A DNA stretch of 15,720 nucleotides from Patescibacteria group bacterium (GCA_028690755.1 JAQVAO010000004.1:1-15720), one strand, 5' to 3'. Shown: positions 6,631-13,982, numbered from the stretch's first letter. Translations and numbers: made by a program. Notes: generated by a model from the letters alone, not told the origin.

Positions 6631-6720
6631 CGGAAGGTGTGGGATTCGAACCCACGTGGCGGCTTTTAAACCACCGACGGTTTAGCAAACCGTTCCCTTA
6701 AGCCACTCGGGCAACCTTCC
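6628..6720 (-). tRNA. tRNA-Ser, anticodon GCT
   Basis: A class II tRNA on the minus strand. The acceptor GGAAGGT pairs with ACCTTCC, the anticodon stem ACGGT/ACCGT encloses TTGCTAA, and a long variable arm follows (from CGGTGGTTT to AAAGCCGCC). The T arm is GTGGG-TTCGAAT-CCCAC, with discriminator G and an encoded CCA. It reads AGC and AGU. It lies 10 bases after tRNA-Ser(TGA) on the same transcript. Confidence 0.95.
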
Positions 6721-6730
6721 AAAAAATGTC

Positions 6731-6820
6731 TGGCGGAGAGGGCGAGATTCGAACTCGCGAGACCATTGCTGGCCTTCCGGTTTTCAAGACCGGTGCACTC
6801 AACCACTATGCGACCTCTCC
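6731..6820 (-). tRNA. tRNA-Ser, anticodon TGA
   Basis: A class II tRNA on the minus strand. The acceptor GGAGAGG pairs with CCTCTCC, the anticodon stem CCGGT/ACCGG encloses CTTGAAA, a long variable arm follows, the T arm is GCGAG-TTCGAAT-CTCGC, and discriminator G is followed by an encoded CCA. It reads UCA and other UCN codons. It is the first gene after the promoter at 6857-6885. Confidence 0.95.
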
Positions 6821-6856
6821 AAACAACAAAACTTGGACTTCATAAATCCTAATCGA

Positions 6857-6885
6857 ATATTACCACTTAAAGCTTGTTTTTTCAA
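6857..6885 (-). promoter_or_regulatory. Promoter of the tRNA-Ser pair
   Basis: On the minus strand TTGAAA (6885-6880) is followed after 17 bases by TAATAT (6862-6857). Transcription would begin near 6850, about 30 bases before tRNA-Ser(TGA). It is divergent from the FkbM promoter, and both fit in about 100 bases. Confidence 0.6.
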
Positions 6886-6906
6886 TTAAATTATCGTTAA
6901 CTCATA

Positions 6907-6915
6907 TGCTACAAT
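6907..6915 (+). promoter_or_regulatory. Extended -10 giving a leaderless FkbM gene
   Basis: TGCTACAAT is an extended -10 (TGn plus TACAAT at 6910-6915). Only six bases separate it from the ATG at 6922, so the transcript should start at the start codon. No ribosome binding site is present. Confidence 0.6.
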
Positions 6916-6921
6916 CTAATC

Positions 6922-7869
6922 ATGAATCAAGGCAACTCATTGTTTTTATTTTTCAATCTAGTAAAAAAAGGAGATTTAAGCTCAGCTTTTTTAGTTCTTC
7001 AAATTTTTTTCCTCTATAAATATGCTCTAGTGAGAAAAGAAATTATAATAGATAATTATCTGCTGAAAGTTGATAGATTTGACAAAGGCATATCCAAGGA
7101 TCTCTTGGTTTGTAAAAAACGGGAACATCTATCGTTTGAATTCGTAAAAAATAGCCTGGATAACAACGAGATTGTTATCGATATCGGAGCAAATATCGGA
7201 TATTACGCGATACTGGAGTCGAAAACAGCAAAAAAGGGAGAAGTTTATGCTATCGAGCCGGTAAGTGAAAATTTTAAACTTCTAAAAGAAAACATTATCG
7301 CTAATCACCTGAAAAATTGTCATCCGAAGCGGCTAGCAATTGGAAAAAAAGCAGGAAATTCCCAAATTAATATCTACAAGAAAAAGAATTGGTCTTCGTT
7401 TAACTCAACCCTACCATCAGAAATAGTCAAAAAAGAAAAAGTCCCGGTAGAGACTTTGGATGGTTTCGTCCAAAAATATCTTAAAAAGTCTCCGACTTTT
7501 ATTAGGATGGATGTTGAAGGACATGAGCTGCCGATACTATTAGGAGCAAAGAAAATTTTGAAAACAGCTGAGAAATTGCGAATAATGATCGAGATCCACC
7601 CACATTTTCTTAAAGATAACGGGATAAAGAAATTCCTAACAATACTTGAGACAAATAATTTTAAAATAACGAAAATTAATTTGGAAGCTCCGCCGATCAT
7701 TTGGCAATATCGTAGTCTCTACAATAAGTATCGAAAAATATTTGCTCTTCTCCCATACGGAACTATTAAGAAAGAAAATTACAACTATAAATTTTTGGAA
7801 AGATTACTGACCAAAAAAGATCAAAATCGACAATACATTTACCACCCTCATGTGGTTTTTGAAAAGTGA
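6922..7869 (+). CDS. FkbM-family SAM-dependent methyltransferase
   Basis: Predicted methyltransferase (Methyltransf_21/FkbM) that methylates hydroxyl groups, often on glycans. The SAM-binding core is clear: EIVIDIGANIGYYAI (83-97) is motif I, VYAIEP (108-113) is the acidic strand, TFIRMDVEGHE (192-202) is the family signature, and IMIEIHPHF (221-229) is a later strand. A hydrophobic N-terminal stretch (about 7-35) may bind the membrane. A Lys/Tyr-rich C-terminal tail ends the 315-residue product. It overlaps the start of comF by 20 bases and is apparently leaderless. A role in glycan decoration fits with the glycosyltransferase and GalU in the window, but the substrate is not known. Confidence 0.85.
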   Translation: MNQGNSLFLFFNLVKKGDLSSAFLVLQIFFLYKYALVRKEIIIDNYLLKVDRFDKGISKDLLVCKKREHLSFEFVKNSLDNNEIVIDIGANIGYYAILESKTAKKGEVYAIEPVSENFKLLKENIIANHLKNCHPKRLAIGKKAGNSQINIYKKKNWSSFNSTLPSEIVKKEKVPVETLDGFVQKYLKKSPTFIRMDVEGHELPILLGAKKILKTAEKLRIMIEIHPHFLKDNGIKKFLTILETNNFKITKINLEAPPIIWQYRSLYNKYRKIFALLPYGTIKKENYNYKFLERLLTKKDQNRQYIYHPHVVFEK

Positions 7870-8572
7870 AAACCAAATATTTAATTTTTTGTCGACAACA
7901 AAAGATTTTTTAATTGGACTAATTTTCCCTAAAATCTGTTTGTCATGTGGGGTAAGCGGCTTCTCGCTTTGTCCGAAATGTCAGGGTAAAATAAAAATTT
8001 TGAAAACGGATATCTGCATATATTGCGGCAAAATTTCTCCCAGAGGGAAAATTTGCCAAAATTGCAGAAGAAAAAGCTCACTAACCGGGGTGATCGTTGC
8101 GGCAAAATATTCAGGGATCATCAAAAAATCAATTCATCAACTCAAATACGACGGGAATACAGAACTGCTACAACCACTTGGCAAAATTCTAATAAAAAAG
8201 TTTTCTGATAGTAGAATTTCTGGACAAATCATAGCCACCTCGGTACCACTTCATCTGACAAGAAAAAACACTCGCGGCTTCAATCAGTCTGAACTATTGG
8301 GAAAATATATGGCAAAAGAAGTAGGAGTGCGATACGAGGAGCTACTAAAAAGGATAAAATCCACCGAATCACAAATAAAATTTCATAGATATGAAAGAAT
8401 CGATAACTTGAAAGGTGCTTTTAAAGCCGAGACAAAGAATTTGTCCGGCAAAAAAATAATTTTAGTCGATGACGTCTGCACATCTGGCGCCACTTTGGAA
8501 GCCTGCGCCAAAGAGCTTCGGCGCGCCGGTGCACGAGAGGTCTGGGGATTAGTTTTAGCTCACGGTAATTAG
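7850..8572 (+). CDS. comF: ComF-family phosphoribosyltransferase-like protein
   Basis: ComF proteins are needed for natural transformation in several bacteria and combine a zinc ribbon with a type I phosphoribosyltransferase domain. Cys30/Cys33 with Cys41/Cys44 and Cys56/Cys59 with Cys69/Cys72 form a double zinc ribbon. ILVDDVCTSGAT (204-215) is the PRPP-binding loop, VPLHLTRKNTRGFNQSELL (132-150) is the ComF signature, and QIKFHRYERIDNLKGAF (175-191) is also typical. At 240 residues it is full length. The ATG at 7850 lies inside the FkbM gene with no clear ribosome binding site; coupling to the upstream gene is likely, and a slightly later start is possible. Confidence 0.9.
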   Translation: MWFLKSENQIFNFLSTTKDFLIGLIFPKICLSCGVSGFSLCPKCQGKIKILKTDICIYCGKISPRGKICQNCRRKSSLTGVIVAAKYSGIIKKSIHQLKYDGNTELLQPLGKILIKKFSDSRISGQIIATSVPLHLTRKNTRGFNQSELLGKYMAKEVGVRYEELLKRIKSTESQIKFHRYERIDNLKGAFKAETKNLSGKKIILVDDVCTSGATLEACAKELRRAGAREVWGLVLAHGN

Positions 8573-8610
8573 AATTTCACCGTTGTTGACGACAACATCT
8601 AAATTCTAAT
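8568..8610. promoter_or_regulatory. Nested palindrome over the hsp20 promoter (candidate operator)
   Basis: The outer arms ATTAGAATTT (8568-8577) and AAATTCTAAT (8601-8610) are perfect inverted repeats. The inner arms GTTGT (8582-8586) and ACAAC (8592-8596) pair as well. The right outer arm fills the space between -35 and -10 and abuts TATAAT. It differs from the CIRCE consensus. Being upstream of the expected transcription start, it should act as a DNA operator; it also follows the comF stop and could form a hairpin in that message. Confidence 0.5.
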
Positions 8611-8615
8611 ATAAT
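8586..8615 (+). promoter_or_regulatory. hsp20 promoter
   Basis: TTGACG (8586-8591), an 18-base spacer and a perfect TATAAT (8610-8615). Transcription should begin near 8622, followed by a strong AGGAGG ribosome binding site at 8641-8646. Confidence 0.65.
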
Positions 8616-8650
8616 GAATTAAGTATGAGATCTAGAAACAAGGAGGGATG

Positions 8651-9019
8651 ATGGCCGAGGGAAATATTGCTATTGGGGAAGAAGAAACTGAGGGTCAGTT
8701 AGCTATTGATGTTTATCAGGACGAAGAAAATATCTATATTCTTGCACCGATCGCTGGTACTGCCAGCGCTGATGTAAATGTTTCTATTACTGATGAAATT
8801 GTTAGTATTCGCGGTGAACGCAAAAGCGGGCACAAAGCCTCCGACGAAGAACATTTTGTTCAAGAATGCTACTGGGGGCCATTCTCTCGAACATTTGTTC
8901 TGCCAATTGCCGTTAGCTCCGACAAAGCCAAAGCAACACTAAAAGACGGCCTGTTGCAAATCACAATTCCTAAAGATTCCCGATCAAAAACCAAATCTTT
9001 GAAGATTGAGATGGGATAA
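8651..9019 (+). CDS. Hsp20 / alpha-crystallin small heat-shock protein
   Basis: ATP-independent holdase chaperone that keeps unfolding proteins soluble. The alpha-crystallin domain spans nearly the whole product: QLAIDVYQDEENIYILAPI near the start, VSITDEIVSIRGER in the middle, and the signature ATLKDGLLQITIPK (96-109 from the first ATG). The N-terminal arm is short (about 15 residues). The C-terminal tail holds LKI in place of the usual I-x-I. Two adjacent ATGs exist at 8648 and 8651. AGGAGG ends at 8646, so the second start has the better, four-base spacing and is chosen; the first would add one Met. A palindrome across the promoter suggests stress-responsive repression. Confidence 0.93.
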   Translation: MAEGNIAIGEEETEGQLAIDVYQDEENIYILAPIAGTASADVNVSITDEIVSIRGERKSGHKASDEEHFVQECYWGPFSRTFVLPIAVSSDKAKATLKDGLLQITIPKDSRSKTKSLKIEMG

Positions 9020-9066
9020 TTTAGTCAAAAGCCCATAAAATTCATAAAATCGAAAGTAAAAGGAAC

Positions 9067-9936
9067 ATGAAAAGAATTCGCAAGGCTGTTATTCCGGCTG
9101 CGGGTTACGGAACTCGTTTTTTGCCAGTGGTTAAATCAATCCCCAAGGAGATGTTGCCGGTAGTCGACAAGCCAGCAATTCAATACATTGTTGAGGAAGC
9201 AGTCGCTTCCGGTATCGAGGATATCATTATTGTTACTAGCGCTAGCAAAAGAGCGATTGAAGATTACTTTGACAACAATCTAGAGCTAGAAGCTTATTTA
9301 GAAAAAAACAGCAAGCTAGAGCAATTGGAGCAAGTACAAAAGATTTCAAAAATGGCCAATTTCATTTATGTCAGGCAGAAAGGTCCATACGGCAACGGCA
9401 CCCCGGTGCTAAACTCCGAGAGAATCATCGGTGACGAACCGTTTGCTGTCCTCTGGGGAGATCAATTTACCACTAGTCCGGAACCAAGATTGAAACAATT
9501 AATCGATGTTTATAAAAAGTTTGAACGCCCGATCTTCTCAGCGGTGAAAGTACCAAAAGAGGATCTTGTCCGCTACGGTGTACCAAAAATTGAAGAGGTA
9601 GAAAAATTTGTCTATATTGCCCACGAATTAATCGAGAAACCAAAAATCGAAGATGCTCCCTCTGATCTTGCCTGTGACGGAGCCTACATCCTCACCCCAG
9701 ATATTTTTGATGCGCTTCGAGATCAACCACCAGGAAAAGGAAACGAGGTCTGGCTGGTGGACGGCATCAATAAACTCAGGTCAAAAGGGCCGATCTATTG
9801 CCGACAAGTTGAGGGTGGTAAATATCATGACTGCGGCAATGTTTTTGAATATATAAAATCTAACGTTGAGATGGCATTGCAACGAGAGGACATCGGTGCA
9901 GATTTTCGAAAATATCTCGAAAAATTGGATATCTAG
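9067..9936 (+). CDS. galU: UTP-glucose-1-phosphate uridylyltransferase
   Basis: Makes UDP-glucose from UTP and glucose-1-phosphate for envelope polysaccharides and glycolipids. The nucleotidyltransferase signature AAGYGTRFLP (11-20) with the catalytic-site KEMLPVVDKP (27-36), QYIVEEAVASGI (39-50), GTPVLNSERIIGDEPFAVLWGDQ and the late EVWLVDGIN, GKYHDCGN and GYIKS-like EYIKSN are all in the GalU order. The length of 289 residues is standard. The ribosome binding site AAAAGGA is close to the ATG (two bases). It follows hsp20 by 47 bases with no terminator between, so read-through from the hsp20 promoter is possible. It is the only enzyme here of soluble sugar-nucleotide supply. Confidence 0.93.
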   Translation: MKRIRKAVIPAAGYGTRFLPVVKSIPKEMLPVVDKPAIQYIVEEAVASGIEDIIIVTSASKRAIEDYFDNNLELEAYLEKNSKLEQLEQVQKISKMANFIYVRQKGPYGNGTPVLNSERIIGDEPFAVLWGDQFTTSPEPRLKQLIDVYKKFERPIFSAVKVPKEDLVRYGVPKIEEVEKFVYIAHELIEKPKIEDAPSDLACDGAYILTPDIFDALRDQPPGKGNEVWLVDGINKLRSKGPIYCRQVEGGKYHDCGNVFEYIKSNVEMALQREDIGADFRKYLEKLDI

Positions 9937-9950
9937 AATTGGACAGGGAG

Positions 9951-10089
9951 CCAGGTAGTGAAAATTTGACAGCTTTCCAAAAATTTCTCCGTCAAATATC
10001 ACCCTGACACCAACCATAATTAATAAAGCATTAACATCAGATAGGTAGAAAGCTAAAAAATTCGGTCAAATTTCTACTACCTGGGAGGG
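9951..10089 (+). promoter_or_regulatory. Switch-like structured leader before the binding-protein gene
   Basis: The segment 9951-9970 (CCAGGTAGTG then AAAATTTGAC) can pair with 10065-10084 (GTCAAATTTC then TACTACCTGG) at 18 of 20 positions. Its bases from 9952 can instead pair with the nearby GTCAAATATCACCCTG (9991-10006). The two pairings exclude each other. The distal pairing ends in the first bases of the ribosome binding site GGGAGGG (10083-10089). This is the arrangement of a translational switch, but no known riboswitch consensus was recognised, and no clear promoter is seen in the gap. Confidence 0.45.
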
Positions 10090-10092
10090 CAT

Positions 10093-11460
10093 ATGTTCAA
10101 AAAATATTTGAAAGTCGCAGGAACTAGCTTACTGGCAATTGTCATGGCTTTGACTCTCACTGGCTGTGGCGAAAAACAAACTCCAGAAGCAAAAGAGATG
10201 ATTGTTTGGGGCTTTGTTGACGAGGATGTTTTTAAGCCAATAATTAAGGACTTCAACAAAAAAAACAAAATTAAGGTCACATATGTAAAGAAAAAACTGG
10301 ATTCAAATTATGAAAACGACGCGCTGAATTCGATAATGTCTGGGCAGGGGCCAGATGTTTGGGCGATACCGAATGATTGGGTTTACAGACACAAAGAAAA
10401 ACTCACACCCCTTCCAGACGCTGTGGCAAAATCAAATAAATTGAATGTTTCCGAAACCTTTGCTGATTTCGTCCAAAAAGATAACATCTTTGATGGAAAA
10501 GTCTATGGTCTTACCCCAGGCGTTGATATGTTGCAAATTTATTACAACCCCAACCTGTTTAATGAAGCAACACAAAGAGCCTCGACAGCCCTGAAATCGC
10601 AGACCGATGCCAGAAAAGAGATAACCGGAATTTTAGGTCAGTTTCCTATTACGTGGGGCGAGTTTAACAAAATATTGCCATGGTTGACGGTAAAAAATGG
10701 CAACTTCATCACAACCAGTGCTGTCGCCATGGGAACCAGTAATAATATATCTTACCCTGAGGATATACTTTCACTTCTGATGCTTCAAAACCAAACGAAA
10801 ATGGTTTCTGATGACCTAGCACAGACAAGTTTTAATTTACCAGTTAAAAATTCCGCCGGCGAAGAGATATATTCTGGAACAAATGCACTTGATTTTTATG
10901 CCAGTTATGCCAATCCAGCGAGCCCTAATTATACTTGGAATCAGTCAATGCCAAATGATGTACAGGCTTTTATCGAGGGTAAGGTAGCAATGATATTTAA
11001 TTATGGCGATCTGGCCGGATATCTTAACCAGGCATATCCAAATTTTAAATACACACGGGCACTTATTCCTCAAATCGGAGACTTTAATCCAATCACTGAT
11101 TATGCTAGCTATACCACCTATGTCGTTCCTGAGATATCACCAACCCAGTCAGATGCTTGGAATTTTATTGCCCAGATGTCGATAAAAAGTTATGGCACCT
11201 ATAATTCTGCGACGATGACACTTGCTCCAAACAAGAACACCGAAGAGAAAGTTCTCGCTAACCGCCGCAGCAGGAAAGGACCAACAAAAACCGAGATAGT
11301 CTCCGGCACTACTTGGAACAAAGGGCGATACCCCGTTGAGCTTGATAATTTATTCAAAGACGCTATTTCTCGTGTCAACACCGGCTCACAAAGCCCACAG
11401 GCCTCACTCGACACTGCCGCAACCAAATTAACCGAACTTTTGAGAAAAGAGGGCTGGTAA
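10093..11460 (+). CDS. ABC-type sugar-binding lipoprotein (extracellular solute-binding family 1)
   Basis: Exported lipoprotein that would bind a solute at the outer face of the membrane. Lys3 and Lys4, a hydrophobic stretch (8-21) and the lipobox LTGC give lipid attachment at Cys25. The mature part follows the family-1 pattern: IVWGFVDEDVFKPIIKDFNK (37-56), GQGPDVWAIPNDW (84-96), a GKVYGL segment, and later AFIEGKVAMIFNYGDLAGYL followed by APNKN. The length of 455 residues is usual. GGAGG lies four bases before the ATG. No ABC permease or ATPase gene is adjacent; an exported protease and pilin genes follow instead. Either the transporter is elsewhere or the protein serves the surface assembly. 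The ligand is unknown. Confidence 0.85.
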   Translation: MFKKYLKVAGTSLLAIVMALTLTGCGEKQTPEAKEMIVWGFVDEDVFKPIIKDFNKKNKIKVTYVKKKLDSNYENDALNSIMSGQGPDVWAIPNDWVYRHKEKLTPLPDAVAKSNKLNVSETFADFVQKDNIFDGKVYGLTPGVDMLQIYYNPNLFNEATQRASTALKSQTDARKEITGILGQFPITWGEFNKILPWLTVKNGNFITTSAVAMGTSNNISYPEDILSLLMLQNQTKMVSDDLAQTSFNLPVKNSAGEEIYSGTNALDFYASYANPASPNYTWNQSMPNDVQAFIEGKVAMIFNYGDLAGYLNQAYPNFKYTRALIPQIGDFNPITDYASYTTYVVPEISPTQSDAWNFIAQMSIKSYGTYNSATMTLAPNKNTEEKVLANRRSRKGPTKTEIVSGTTWNKGRYPVELDNLFKDAISRVNTGSQSPQASLDTAATKLTELLRKEGW

Positions 11461-11468
11461 ATTATATA
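11440..11468 (+). promoter_or_regulatory. Possible promoter of the C39-like protease gene
   Basis: TTGAGA (11440-11445), 17 bases, then TATATA (11463-11468), inside and just after the end of the lipoprotein gene. The ATG follows at 11479 with no Shine-Dalgarno sequence, so the leader would be only a few bases. Confidence 0.35.
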
Positions 11469-11478
11469 TATCTGACAA

Positions 11479-12177
11479 ATGCAAATCGTAAAAAGATTCT
11501 TGAAAAACAAAAAACTAGTTGTTGTAGTTGTGATTATCGCGCCGTTAGTTCTGGCCGCAGCCACAATGCTACTGTCTAGCAGTTTCAGATACTCAGCTGA
11601 TGCTGGCTGCACCACAGAAGTGCCACTTTATAAGCAGACCGCCTCTCCCTGGGGTGATGACGCTTACGGATACAAAGATGAGGCCCAAAGAGAACCGGCA
11701 ACTATTGCCAGCTCCGGCTGTGGTCCAACTTCCCTAGCGATGGTTTTAGCATACTTAATGAAAAATCCTGCCATGAAGCCAGATGCAGCGGCAAGATATT
11801 GCCTTCAAAATAATTATCGTCCCCCGGGCGGAGGCACTGATCCAGCATGTTTTAATGCTTACGCCAGAGAAAAAGGCTTCAGGGCCGAGCAGATAGACGC
11901 CAACAGGGCGAAACAGCTACTTAGACAGAGTATACCAATAATTATGGTGGTGAAAAATTGCCAAATCGGAGCTGATGGAAGGGGCAGATACACTGGTTCA
12001 AGAGACGATGTTGGCGGGCACTATATAGTTTTAAAAAAGATACGTCAAGCAATGGTAAATGGCCAGGAAAAAACTATTGTAGAAATAAACGATCCAAATA
12101 AAAATAATCTCTGGGATTATCCTGAAAATATTTTCGGATCATGTGCAAAAAGAGGCTATTGGTACATACATAGATAA
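11479..12177 (+). CDS. Membrane-anchored C39-like (papain-fold) cysteine protease
   Basis: Predicted extracytoplasmic cysteine peptidase of the Peptidase_C39_2 type. An N-terminal Lys/Arg-rich start and one hydrophobic helix (13-32) make a signal anchor. The mature domain starts with VPLYKQTASPWGDDAYG (48-64); SSGCGPTSLAMVLAYL (78-93) holds the likely catalytic Cys81, GGHYIVLKKI (179-188) the His181, and VEINDPN (201-207) the third residue, Asp205. Further Cys residues at 44, 108, 124, 161 and 222 suggest disulfides outside the cell. Unlike C39 domains of bacteriocin exporters it is not fused to an ABC transporter. It sits directly before pilin genes, so processing of surface or pilin proteins, or cell-wall cleavage, is possible but unproven. 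Confidence 0.8.
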   Translation: MQIVKRFLKNKKLVVVVVIIAPLVLAAATMLLSSSFRYSADAGCTTEVPLYKQTASPWGDDAYGYKDEAQREPATIASSGCGPTSLAMVLAYLMKNPAMKPDAAARYCLQNNYRPPGGGTDPACFNAYAREKGFRAEQIDANRAKQLLRQSIPIIMVVKNCQIGADGRGRYTGSRDDVGGHYIVLKKIRQAMVNGQEKTIVEINDPNKNNLWDYPENIFGSCAKRGYWYIHR

Positions 12178-12201
12178 AAGCAAATGCAGGAGAAACACAA
12201 A

Positions 12202-12747
12202 ATGTTGGTCAGGTTTGCAATTGGTATATTTGCGATTTTACCGATTCTTGTTTTGATTAATGTAGTGGAAACGAGTGCCTCAAGCATTGATGATATTGGT
12301 ACCTGTGTAAATTATGACACCGGCATAGACACTGCTTCCGACCAAGACAGAGCAGCTATCGCCGCAGCTGATGAAAATCAGGGAGGCGATGGCGAAGGGG
12401 CTGACGACGAAGGTGGTGGCGATGATGAAGCAACCAGCCAGTCTGAAATCGGGGTTGGTGTAACAATACCCAGCACCGACCCAAATTACCACATCGAATC
12501 AGGCAGAAACTATTCCTATGATAGGTATATAAAGGGCATATATGCTTTTTCGATAAAAGTCGCTGTTGCTCTTTGCACTCTAATGGTGATATATGCTGGC
12601 TATAAGTATCTAACTAGCAAAGGTGAAACCAGCATGATAAACGAGGCAAAAGATATTCTTTTCAGCACCTTGATGGGCGCGGCTTTACTAATGCTAGTTT
12701 TACTAATTGGGAACATCTCCGGATTTAATACTGGAGGCTGGCTATAA
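12202..12747 (+). CDS. VirB2/TrbC-like pilin with acidic Gly-rich extracellular segment
   Basis: A signal peptide (FAIGIFAILPILVLINVV, cleavage near ETSAS) precedes an acidic, Gly/Asp/Glu-rich low-complexity region (about residues 58-78). After it comes the paired-helix core of VirB2/TrbC pilins: helix about 115-132, the YAGYKYLTSKGETS turn (131-144), NEAKDI, then helix 153-170. GGAG at 12189-12192 lies nine bases before the ATG at 12202, so that start is preferred; an earlier ATG at 12184 would add six residues but has no ribosome binding site. The stop overlaps the next start by one base (TAATG). It probably sits in the cytoplasmic membrane with the acidic part outside. Confidence 0.75.
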   Translation: MLVRFAIGIFAILPILVLINVVETSASSIDDIGTCVNYDTGIDTASDQDRAAIAAADENQGGDGEGADDEGGGDDEATSQSEIGVGVTIPSTDPNYHIESGRNYSYDRYIKGIYAFSIKVAVALCTLMVIYAGYKYLTSKGETSMINEAKDILFSTLMGAALLMLVLLIGNISGFNTGGWL

Positions 12748-13982
12748 TGAGAAAAATATCAAGCAGATTTATTACTGACTCTATAATCGTGACACTTGGA
12801 CTACTGGTTTTATTCATTACCAGTCTTATCTCCTATCGAGTTTGGTTTGTCGGTGCAGACACTGTGAATATTCCCTTACTTAATATCAGCTATCTATCGC
12901 CACAATTTCAGAGCGAAGACGACGTCCCGGATTGGAGAATCGTCTCAAATCGATACACAAACTACCAATTTTTGGAGGTTTATAATGCCAGTGACATTGA
13001 GGAGGCGTTAGGCAATAGCACCAGTGATTATCCGGCTTATTTGGTCGGCTATTATATCTCTGATCTCGGAGAAAAGGGACAGAGAAGAATGGCCATTGTA
13101 CCTCTACCGGATTTCGATTATCTTATCAGTTCGTCGGCAAAATATGGAGATATATACAGTTATACAGCAAACCATGAAAATGCCGCTTATAAGTTGCTGA
13201 AGAAAGTTCAACAAAGAGCAAAAGGAAGCAATTATGAAAATCAACTAAATCAAGCAGTAAAAAGTTACGAGCGGGCGATTGCCTTCTCACAGTCAAGTGT
13301 TCGCTGCCCCGATGATCACACGATTTATTATAAGGATGCCGATTTGTTAGGTATTGAAATCGAAGATCCTGACGTCAGTCTGTCAAATGCGTTTCCACCA
13401 AATCCAGATGTGAGATCGCTTGCTATTTCAATTAATAAAGATCATGTCTATGAAAAACCAGCAAGCAACTCCCTGGCATTATCAATCTTGATCGCCGCTA
13501 AGGGAGAGGCAAATTATATTGGTAACTCGAGTTGTGCCAGCAAAATCAGTGAGGCAATTATTAATTATCAAAATCAAATCCAACCCAAAACTGGAAAAGA
13601 GCCACTGACGCTTGAGGCTCCGACAGAAATCGTGAATGGTTCATCGGTAGAAGTTAATTTTTCGCTTGATAAAATAAGACTACCAATTTCCAAACCCGAC
13701 TTTGTAGAAACCCTTCAGTTGACTTTCAATGATTCCTTAGTCTGTGAAATTTCTTTTTCCGACTCTGATTCTGGAGGCGCATTGCAACAAGGGAGCTGCT
13801 CTTGGGACACAAACAACTTAGCAGGAACATTTTACTGGGATAAAAATACCGGTTCCGAAAATCAAAAAAACAGTACAACTAAAAATGGCTTTAAGGTTAT
13901 TAAGCTCAAAGCTTTCTCTAGCGATTCAAATAATTCAAAAGCAACTGTTTCTGAACAAATGGTTTCTGTTATAAAAGACTAA
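12747..13982 (+). CDS. Membrane-anchored surface protein of unknown function
   Basis: No family is recognised. Residues 1-10 are basic, 12-30 form one transmembrane helix, and the remaining 380 or so residues should lie outside. A mixed domain (about 40-140) is followed by a helical stretch (about 142-182) and a segment of about 190-275. The C-terminal part (about 287-410) is rich in Ser, Asn and alternating hydrophobics (LTLEAPTEIVNGSSVEVNF, LQLTFNDSLVCEISF, FKVIKLKAF), suggesting an Ig-like beta sandwich. Cys333 and Cys351 could bond, as could Cys187 and Cys263. Its ATG overlaps the stop of the upstream pilin, so the two are translationally coupled and likely act together. Confidence 0.65.
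   Translation: MRKISSRFITDSIIVTLGLLVLFITSLISYRVWFVGADTVNIPLLNISYLSPQFQSEDDVPDWRIVSNRYTNYQFLEVYNASDIEEALGNSTSDYPAYLVGYYISDLGEKGQRRMAIVPLPDFDYLISSSAKYGDIYSYTANHENAAYKLLKKVQQRAKGSNYENQLNQAVKSYERAIAFSQSSVRCPDDHTIYYKDADLLGIEIEDPDVSLSNAFPPNPDVRSLAISINKDHVYEKPASNSLALSILIAAKGEANYIGNSSCASKISEAIINYQNQIQPKTGKEPLTLEAPTEIVNGSSVEVNFSLDKIRLPISKPDFVETLQLTFNDSLVCEISFSDSDSGGALQQGSCSWDTNNLAGTFYWDKNTGSENQKNSTTKNGFKVIKLKAFSSDSNNSKATVSEQMVSVIKD

Noticed and set aside
6460..6685. Two overlapping open frames of 65-69 codons on the plus strand
   Set aside because: They run antisense through tRNA-Ser(GCU) and the tRNA-like element; their CGIRTH-like C-termini are the familiar translation of tRNA T-arms.
7850..7869. 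Frameshift between the FkbM and comF genes
   Set aside because: Both products are complete and their 20-base overlap is an ordinary operon junction.
7867..7869. TGA recoded as glycine, as in SR1/Gracilibacteria
   Set aside because: The FkbM product is complete at this TGA, and no other gene needs TGA read through.
8568..8610. CIRCE/HrcA operator
   Set aside because: The arms lack TTAGCACTC/GAGTGCTAA and the spacing is not nine bases.
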